NCBI GenBank assembly: GCA_016858145.1
Contig: JAEHOE010000016.1
Span: 310,001-374,000, forward strand
Direction of reading: 5' to 3'
DNA from: Edaphochlamys debaryana
Lineage: Eukaryota > Chlorophyta > Chlorophyceae > Chlamydomonadales
DNA length: 64,000 bases
Positions 56,351 through 64,000 of this stretch are shown piece by piece (the stretch's first letter is position 1; the number at the start of each line of letters is the position of its first letter). Position numbers and translations under genes: made by a program. Below the pieces are notes generated by a model that was given only the letters and a program-made list of their open reading frames with translations, did not search any database and was not told the DNA's origin.

Positions 56351-59300
56351 TCAGGCTGCCCTTAGGGGCTCGGGCGCTGGGCCCCCGGAAGCGTCCGCTG
56401 GAGCGGTCGCCCTCCGGCTTTTGGGCGGGGGTAGTGCGGGTGCGAGGGCCGGCTCAGGCGCCAAGTCGTCCTCCTCGTACTCGGTCCTGAAAGGGGAAGC
56501 GTGGGGGGCGGCCAAATACGAAGGGACACTGCATAAGCATCTCTAGACCAACGGTGCGACCTACGCGCCCCTCGTGCTTGCACAGCGGCCTGACCTCTTG
56601 AACCCAGGCTTCACAGCGAGGGGCCCGGCACCCACAGGACCCAACCGGGCCTGCTCGCATCACCCACCTCCCGCTCCCCCGCGGAAGCCCCTGCCCCTGT
56701 GTCCTCCAAACTCCAGCCCGCGCCCCTCCGCCCCCCTGCCCCTGCCCGGCCCCACCAGTAGTAGGCCGTGGGCGGGTGGCGGCGCTGAATGGTCTCGCCC
56801 TGGGGCTGGTCGGCCCACAGCGAGCGCCACCAGGTGTCGGCGTTGGTGGCCCCGGGCGCGTAGCTGCCGCGGCGGCAGCGCTTGAGCAGCTGCAGCGTCA
56901 GCACGCCGTCGTCTGGGGGTGGGTAGGGGTGGGTGGGAGCGGGCGGGTAGGGGTGGGTGGGGATGGGTGGGGATGGGTGGGGATGGGTGGGGATGGGTGA
57001 GAGCCAAAGGGTGCACCCATAGCCACCAGGCGTCCCAGTTGGATCACACCCCACAGCATACCCACAGCCCAGTTGGGTCCCTGACTGCTTAGATCTGCAT
57101 CCGTCAGCAACCGCCCAACCGCTCACCCACGAACCACGTGCTCAGCTCCGCCTTGATTTCGGCGTAAAGCCGCCCCTCCAGCAGCGGGGCCTGCCCGGGC
57201 CCGGCCGCAATCGCAAGGCGCTGCGGGGTCAGGTCCAGGCCCAGGCAGGCCCCGGGCAGGCCCTCCGGCAGCCGCAGGAACACGTGCACGTGGGACTGGG
57301 TCTGGCGCCACTTGTACCTGGAGGAAAGGGGAGAGAGGGTGGAGCAGGGCATGGTGGCATGGTCAAAGGTCACTTGTTACTATTCAAATGGGCCAGCTAT
57401 TTAGGGACCCCGGTGCAGGTCATGGGCGCCTGGGCCCCTACGGCCGAGCGCGAGAGCTCATCACGGCATATCACGGTGAGCCCGCATGGCGAAAAGAACC
57501 CGTTACAACAGGGCTTCAAGGAAGGGGAGGCGTGCGCAAGACCCGGGGCATACGCAAACGGACCGCGACAAACCTCGGTGCTTGCTTTTATGCTGACTTC
57601 CCACAGCTTGGTCGCATCCGCAATTAAGGCCCCGCCAGGGCAGCCCCTCCTGTGTCCTCACCCCGCGCACTCGAGGCCCATGCCCGGCTCGATCTGGATC
57701 TCCTCCCACGCCTTGTCCTGCCGGCTCATCAGGCGGGCCTGCAGGCGCACAAGAAGGCAACAAGCCGGTCAGCCGCGCCATCACACCAGCGACAAACAGG
57801 AAGCTAGGTGCCTGAGGCCCAGCATGACTGGGCAGGCGCTCCCGCTTGTCGCCGCCCTGGCTCTCGCCCTGCCATGTGACCGGATGTGACCGCATGTCAG
57901 CAGGTGACCGCCGGGGCGGAGCAGGCGGGCTGCAAAGGGGCCCACCGCCTGGAAGCAAGGGACATTGCGTGCCCCACCTTGGCCGCCTCCTCCAGCCGCC
58001 GCGCCATCACGCGCTGCTGCTCCTCGGGTGAGTAGGAGGGGGCTGCGGGGGGCACCAGGGGGTGGGCGGGAGGGGGCAGGCGTGTGCGAGGGGGCTGCAA
58101 GGACGCGGTTGGCCTTGACATGCTCCGTCACGTCCCCGCTCACCGGCTGCGCTCGGCCCTGACACGCCCTGGCCGCGCTATGCCCGGCCCCATTGCGCGT
58201 CGGGCCCACGCCTTCCTTCCTGCCTTCCACCTTCCCGGTCCGACAGCGACTCATCCCACCCATGGGACCTCTTCCTCTCGCACCCAACGATCATCCTCGC
58301 AGCCGGGCCCCTCCTCCGCCCCTCCGCCCCCTCCCAGCGCTTACGCTCCGGCTGAGGGTCCAGTCGGCCGTACATGCCCTGCATCGCCTCCTGCCGCCCG
58401 GGGCCCAGCACCGCCCGGCCCGCCCGCTCCAGCCTCTCCACCTCAGCTTGCGGGTGAGAGATGGGGGGGAGAGTGGGGGCGGGCGAGGGCGGCAGCGGGT
58501 GGGTGGTGAGGGCGAGTGGCAAGTGCAGGCGGTGCGGGGTGGCAACACCGGCACACCTGACGCGGCCACACGTGAGGAGCCCTGTGGCACCGCAGCCGCA
58601 GGTACCGGCCTCGCCGGGCCCCACAGCAACGCCCCTGCGCCATCTACCGGGCCCATCCTTCACTGAGGGAAGCAAGCAAGCAGGAGGGCTCGACCCCGCA
58701 ACGAGCCCTACAACCCTTCCCGGGGGGCCTCCTCGCCACCTAGCCCAGCGGCCGCGCTGCACCCACCATCGCCCAGCACCGCCTGCTTGCCGTGGCGCCG
58801 CAGGAAGGCGGAGAACCGTGGGTCGGCCTCCTCCAGGGCATCAGCGAAGTCGTTGCGGCGGCAAAAGGCGCGATGGACGGGGTAGTAGGCCTGCCGTGGA
58901 GGGCCCGTGACGGGGCCGGCGGCGGCCATTGGGTCAGCACACAAGCGCCGGGTCGAGCGTGTTGAATGTGCCGGCGCGCTCCTAGCTACGGGAAAGGCTA
59001 GCCACGCATGCGAGGCCCGGGCTGGGTGTCGGGCAACTGGGGAGGTGCCACATGCCCAGACCCCACACCTCGCAGACCCCCTCGACGGCTCCCTTGCCCA
59101 AGAACGCGGTCAGGACGTGTGTGCTGCCGCTGCCGCTACGCGTGACGGAGCTGGGGCGCACCTTGTGGCACGCGAGCGAGCAGAACCACTCGGCGCGGCA
59201 GCGGCTGCAGCGCAGGAGCCGCTCCGTGGCACCACAGTTGGCTGAGGGATGTGGCAGGCGCGGGGGCGGGGGCGGAGGAGCACGTTGCAGGCTTGGTGCG

Positions 59301-59399
59301 GACAAGCCGTAGCGGCAGCGGCAGGGGCCAGGCGCGAGCCTCCAGCTCACCGCACTCGCGTTCACTGGGCGGCTGGGCGCTGTCGCGTGCGGCCGCCAT
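56351..59399 (-). CDS. MYND zinc finger and CS (NudC/p23-like) domain protein (9 exons, 326 aa)
   Basis: Exons: 59399-59351, 59241-59162, 58890-58767, 58446-58345, 58042-57978, 57738-57662, 57317-57127, 56912-56756, 56486-56351 (981 nt, in frame). Residues 16-53 form a complete MYND finger: C16, C19, C28, C31, C37, C41, H49 and C53 in C4-C2HC spacing. Residues about 85-150 are a charged helical linker (EVERLERAGRAV, EEQQRVMARRLEEAAK). Residues about 165-275 form a CS domain starting YKWRQTQSHVHVFL, with LTPQRLAI and STWFVDDGVLTLQLLK. The C-terminus is an acidic then Pro-rich tail (TEYEEDDLAPEPA). CS-domain proteins of the NudC type act as HSP90-linked co-chaperones, and MYND fingers bind protein partners, so a cytosolic chaperone-adaptor role is inferred. 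The start ATG is the first in frame before the finger. It is divergent from eIF4A, about 1.06 kb away. Confidence 0.85.
56914..56999 (+). repeat. G-rich minisatellite in intron 7 of the MYND-CS gene
   Basis: This tract of GGGTGGG, GGGTAGGGG and four GGGGATGGGT units lies directly beside the acceptor of exon 8. The duplicate at 37747-37812 has two GGGGATGGGT units, so the array has changed length since duplication. It could form G-quadruplexes on the non-transcript strand. Confidence 0.75.
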
Positions 59400-60457
59400 G
59401 GCCGGTGCCTACAGCCAAACTGCGGCAGACAGCGGAGTCCTGTGGCGGACGAAGTGCTGTGGCATGCAGCGCCGAGGCTCATAGCGCGTCGGGGATGCTG
59501 CATCGCAGCCCCCTTGGCTGGGCCGACTGCCATCCCCCCCCTCCGCATGGGTCGACCACCGCCAACGAGCTCTTCACAGCGGGGGACGTTGACGTGTTGC
59601 ACGATTCTCAGGGACAGCTGTAGCCAGGCGTAGGGTCCAGGGTCCAGGATCTGCAGCCCGGCTCCAGGCCGCGTCTCTCGGACCGGCCAAGCCGCTGGGC
59701 GTGCCTACGAGGTCCTCGTGCTCCTTGCAGCGCCCACGAGCTCTGTGTGGCGCCAGTCAAAGCCATGCGTGCTGCTGTCTGGTCCATAGCACGCCCGCCC
59801 TTGGGCAGCACGCCGGCGGCACCGGAGGCCCTGCCAGAGGCCCTCGCGACGGTTCGGCTGCCGAAATATCTTCGTGCAAATACTATCCGCGTGCGAGAGG
59901 GAAGCATACATGAAACTCCTCAAGCTGCGGGTGATCAGGTCGACGCTCGAGTGCCGAGTCTCGAACTTTCCCGAGAGCATGATGGCCGGCGTTGCCGACG
60001 CGCATTGAGACCCTCCGTGCAGCGAAACGGGTATCACGGAGCATGCTCAATGCTGTCAATCGGGGACTGAGGTCGCCGGTGGCTTGGCGGAAAACGCGGG
60101 AAGTCGCCGCGCAGAAGCAAAGCTGCAGGCCAAGAGCTTTGCAGCTGTCGGTAGCAAACGAGCAGCCACAACGGCTGAGCTAAGCGGGAGCGGGGTGCGG
60201 AGCGTGGGGCTGATTTGAACTCGACGTCATCCCGGCCTTTCCGGGCCCCCGCATCCGAGACAAGGGGCTGCCCCGCGCCTGCCCCCGCACTTTTCAGGGC
60301 CTGCTTAAGCGGCCCTATACTGCTACCCCACAGCTCCAAAAGCTTTTCTCCCCGCGGGCCTGAGTGCCCTTTGGTGAGTCCTGCTGCTCGGGCGGCTACT
60401 CTGGCGCGCAGCGGCTCACATCAGCATCACTCCTCGCAGAGCAAGCAACCAGCAAAC
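59400..60457. promoter_or_regulatory. Divergent intergenic region between the MYND-CS and eIF4A genes
   Basis: The two genes point away from each other, so this stretch must contain both promoters and 5' UTRs. The open frames inside it have no recognisable domain. No TATA box or other motif can be named with confidence. The leader just before the eIF4A ATG (GCAAACATGGCT) has a favourable start context: A at -3 and G at +4. Confidence 0.5.
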
Positions 60458-63400
60458 ATGGCTGCCCCACCTACGGACCAGCGTACTGGCTTCGATGACC
60501 GCGCCTTCGACACGAAGATGCAGGCCTTGTGAGTGGCGCCGCCCTTGCTCGAAATTGGCTCAGGCGGCTGCTTCCTCGTTCCGCTGACCCCGGCCGCGCC
60601 TTGCCTGCTGTGCAGCCTTGGCAGCAACCAGGACCAGTTCTACACCGACTGGGAGGAGACCTATGAGAGCTTCGACCAGATGAACCTGCACGAGAACCTG
60701 CTGCGCGGCATTTACGCCTACGGTGGGTCGACCGCCCTGGGGGGCATGTTGGTCTGTACAGCGTGCCCAGGGCGCGGGCCGAAGGCTGGCTCAGCTCGGT
60801 CAGTTCTTGGATGCCTCGGATGCTCCCGCGCGTGCTTGTACTGTACCAACCCACGGCAAGCAGCTGTGTAAGAGTAAGCCGTCACGTTGTAGCCCCTTGG
60901 AGAGCCTCTGGCCTTGGTGGTCTCTACGGAACGAGGCTCTGATGCCCTTGGTGCGATTGGCGCGGACCGCCGAGTCTTGCTGCGACTCGCAAGCTCGTTT
61001 GCCAGCCCCAAAGGCAGCTGGGACCAGGGATTAGCAGCGTCCAACTTCTTGGGGACGCGCGCGACTTCGACGGCCGGGGGCCCTGGACCCAAGGCTTGGG
61101 CCCTGTTGGCGGGAACCGACCGTGACCTCCCAGCACACCCAGCCTCCAAGCAGAGCGCAACCCAGCACCGCATCCGGGCGCAGCAGCTACTATGGAAGAG
61201 CAGCATCCGCGGGGTGTGCAGCTCGCAGCACCAGTGCTTCCTTGCCGAAAAGTCAGGCCTTCGCGCCCCTTCAACAGCACCGACCACCCCATTCGCCACT
61301 CACCGACTCTGCCCCCTTCCCACCCTGTGCGCAGGTTTCGAGAAGCCCTCGGCCATTCAGTCGAAGGGTATCGTCCCCTTCACCAAGGGCCTGGACGTGA
61401 TCCAGCAGGCCCAGTCGGGTACCGGGAAGACGGCCACCTTCTGCGCCGGCATCCTGAACAACATCGACTACAGCCTGAACGAGTGCCAGGCCCTGGTCCT
61501 GGCGCCCACCCGTGAGCTGGCGCAGCAGATCGAGAAGGTCATGCGCGCCCTGGGCGACTTCCTGCAGGTCAGCACGGCAGAGAGCGGGGGCGTGTGAGGG
61601 TGGCTACGGAATGTGGGTTGGCTTTGGCTGGGTTGAGGATGTCCTCGGGGTCCCGGTGTTAATGGCCCAGGCCTTAATCCGGGCTGTAAGCTGGTGGGCA
61701 CGTGCTAACCGTGTTGCCGGACTTTCAACCCTTGCAGATCAAGTGCCACGCCTGCGTGGGCGGCACCAGCGTGCGCGAGGATGCCCGCATCCTGGGCGCC
61801 GGCGTGCAGGTGGGGGAAGGCAGGGAGCAGGGCGTGCCTGTGCCAGGAAAGCCACGGAAGCCACACAGCTCGGCGTGGCAGGCGGTGCTGGTTAGGTCCG
61901 TTGCGCTCGGCCTTGACTCTCCTCCTTACCAGGTGCCTCGCCCGTCCCGCTCCTGCCCAGGTGGTCGTGGGCACCCCCGGCCGCGTGTTCGACATGCTGC
62001 GCCGCCGCTACCTGCGCGCGGACAGCATCAAGATGTTCACGCTGGACGAGGCCGATGAGATGCTGTCTCGCGGCTTCAAGGACCAGATCTACGACATCTT
62101 CCAGCTGCTGCCCCCCAAGCTCCAGGTGGGGGCAGGGGAGCATCGGCGGCCAAACTCGTGTGTAGAGAGGACAGGGGCGGGGATGGGAGGTGGAAGGTCG
62201 GCCGATCTGGGTCGATGTGGGTCGCCGCTGTCATAGGGCTAGGTTGCAACCCAGCAGTGTTGGGTGGAATGGTCTGAAGAGACGCTCCGCGCAGCAACGG
62301 TATGTGGCCACGTTCAAGAACCGACTGTATTGCTGGCTCTGCCCCGGGGGCTGTCCGCCGCAGGTCGGTGTGTTCTCCGCCACCCTGCCCCCTGAGGCGC
62401 TCGAGATCACCCGCAAGTTCATGAACAAGCCGGTGAGTCGAAGGACCCCGACGGGCTGATCGGAGTGATTGAGGTTCTATAGCCGCGGGATCCTGTGATA
62501 CCGATGGGCCGGGTGCATGCAAGGGTGTCCCGCGGCTAGCGGTCCCGGCGTTGTGCTCGCACATTCTCACTCATTTCCCTACTCCCTCTTGTGGCTCAGG
62601 TGCGCATTCTGGTCAAGCGCGATGAGCTGACCCTGGAGGGCATCAAGCAGTTCTACGTGAACGTGGACAAGGAGGAGTGGAAGCTGGACACCCTGTGCGA
62701 CCTGTACGAGACCCTGGCCATCACGCAGTCGGTCATCTTCGCCAACACCCGCCGCAAGGTGGGACGGCGACACTCGGGGCACGGGCATATAGTTTTGGGG
62801 AAGAGCCGGGTGCATTGGTAGGGGCGGAGCTCGATTGTGGTCCCCGCTTACTCGTTTCCTTTCTGACCACATCCCATCGTCATCTCCCCTGCCATCACCC
62901 CCAGGTGGACTGGCTGACGGACAAGATGCGCGAGCGCGACCACACTGTGTCGGCCACGCACGGCGACATGGACCAGAACACCCGCGACGTGATCATGCGC
63001 GAGTTCCGCTCGGGCTCGTCGCGTGTGCTCATCACCACCGACCTGCTGGCCCGCGGCATTGACGTGCAGCAGGTGGGGTGGGGAACGAGAAGGGGGCGGA
63101 CTGGGGTTGTCAGGGTCGCAAGCAAGAGCGTCCGGGCGGTTATGAGGGAAGGGTTGTAAGGAGGGGGCGCGCGGGCGAGGGTTGGCTGGAGCTCGGGAGG
63201 CGTACATTCGGGCGGTGGCCTGCCTGCTGTGGGCGTCGAGATGTCCTGAACCGGGTCCTCACCTCATGTCCTCCCTCTGCCCTGGCTGCCGCCCCCTCAG
63301 GTGTCGCTGGTGATCAACTACGACCTGCCCACCCAGCCGGAGAACTACCTGCACCGCATCGGTCGCTCGGGCCGCTTCGGCCGCAAGGGTGTGGCCATCA

Positions 63401-63661
63401 ACTTCGTCTCCAAGGTGAGCGTGGTGGCTCGCGGAAGGACAGGGCTAAGCGCCGTGGAGTCCGTGGGCTTGTGGGGGTCAAGCACACCAAACATTACCAC
63501 CTTTCAATTTTAACACTCCCGCACCCGCTCAGCTTCACCCACACCCGCTCGATCCTACCCCCTTCTTCCCGCAGGACGACGAGCGCATGCTCCAGGACAT
63601 CCAGCGCTTCTACAACACCGTGATTGAGGAGCTGCCCTCGAACGTGGCCGACCTCATCTAA
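60458..63661 (+). CDS. eIF4A: Translation initiation factor eIF4A, DEAD-box RNA helicase (10 exons, 414 aa)
   Basis: Exons: 60458-60528, 60616-60722, 61335-61567, 61738-61809, 61961-62125, 62364-62432, 62600-62758, 62905-63072, 63301-63414, 63575-63661 (1245 nt, in frame; ends ADLI). This is the ATP-dependent RNA helicase of the eIF4F cap complex, which unwinds mRNA leaders in the cytosol. All helicase motifs are present: Q motif FEKPSAIQ (61-68), motif I AQSGTGKT (85-92), Ia PTRELA (117-122), GG (145-146), Ib TPGR (166-169), II DEAD (190-193), III SAT (221-223), V ARGID (341-345) and [10 protein letters not shown] (366-373). The length fits eIF4A, and the [14 protein letters not shown] and final NVADLI blocks separate it from the related eIF4A-III and other DEAD-box groups. 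Intron 2 is unusually long (612 bases); the other nine-exon junctions use short GT-AG introns. It should be strongly expressed. Confidence 0.97.
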
Positions 63662-64000
63662 GCGGCCACGCGACCAAGCGGAATGACGGGAGGACGCTCC
63701 TGAGGGGCGTTGGGCGTGTGCCGGTGGGGGGCGGCGGCAGTCGCTGCCGTCTCCGATCCCATGCGGGACCTCGAGACGTGGATGACTGGGAGAGTGACCC
63801 GGGCGTGCTGGAGCGTGCCCGGTGTCCGCCCGCTAATGTCTGCGCTGTGTGCGGTTTGATGAGCGCGCGCCGCCAGCGGTGGATGAGGCGGAGGAGATTC
63901 GGAGCTGAGCGCAGGGCCGGTTGGCGTGCCGTCGGTGCCACAGACTGAGCGAAGCCGAGCAGGAACGTGGTGGTGATGATGATGCAGCAGGAGGAGTGCG
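63662..64000 (+). other. 3' UTR region of eIF4A (window edge)
   Basis: No new gene is visible. No TGTAA poly(A) signal occurs before the window ends, so the eIF4A 3' UTR probably continues beyond base 64000. Confidence 0.6.

Larger units (their letters stand above)
38050..57630. repeat. Segmental duplication, unit 2
   Basis: This unit is the partner of 21250-38015. It contains HRGP copy B and the 3' half of the complete MYND-CS gene, so it keeps the ancestral junction. Extra sequence relative to unit 1 lies in intron 2 (52882-54065), intron 16 (43873-44608) and the 5' flank (about 54930-56340). Confidence 0.85.

Noticed and set aside
59400..60180. Minus- and plus-strand frames of about 100 codons between the MYND-CS and eIF4A genes
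   Set aside because: They are overlapping frames on both strands with no domain, and the stretch is best explained as two divergent promoters and leaders.

Overview
The window looks like nuclear DNA of a volvocine (Chlamydomonas-like) green alga. It is very GC-rich. Its genes are cut by many short GT-AG introns, its proteins are rich in Ala, Gly and Pro, and it carries giant secreted hydroxyproline-rich glycoproteins of the kind found in volvocine walls and flagellar coats. The species is not identified. All gene models were built by hand from splice sites, reading phase and comparison between paralogs. Except where noted, exon lengths and phases sum to intact reading frames.

Layout. (1) 83-11556, plus strand: three tandem copies of a 12-exon major facilitator superfamily (MFS) transporter gene (472, 468 and 510 aa), all intact and all with a GC-AG first intron. 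(2) 13665-20479, minus: an 11-exon gene for a large multipass membrane protein (about 1531 aa). Its C-terminal part resembles the C-terminal half of plant SPL1/SPL12-type SBP proteins, but no SBP zinc finger is present. (3) 21250-57630: a tandem segmental duplication of about 17-19 kb. Each unit holds a 28-exon minus-strand gene for a giant secreted glycoprotein: signal peptide, about 1000-residue Pro-rich shaft, then a two-fold repeated Cys-rich, N-glycosylation-rich head. This is the architecture of the Chlamydomonas sexual agglutinins. The 22367-36367 copy is intact (2892 aa). The 39174-54296 copy matches it exon for exon but has a one-base frameshift in exon 5. (4) 56351-59399, minus: a MYND zinc finger plus CS (p23/NudC-like) domain protein. 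Its 3' part was carried along in the duplication and survives as a truncated fragment at 37193-37973. (5) 60458-63661, plus: translation initiation factor eIF4A, head to head with the MYND-CS gene.

The genes do not form an operon. The themes are tandem duplication and gene conversion (MFS trio, HRGP pair), fast turnover of shaft repeats against a conserved head, and housekeeping genes at the right edge. No tRNA, rRNA, CRISPR array or complete transposon was recognised.
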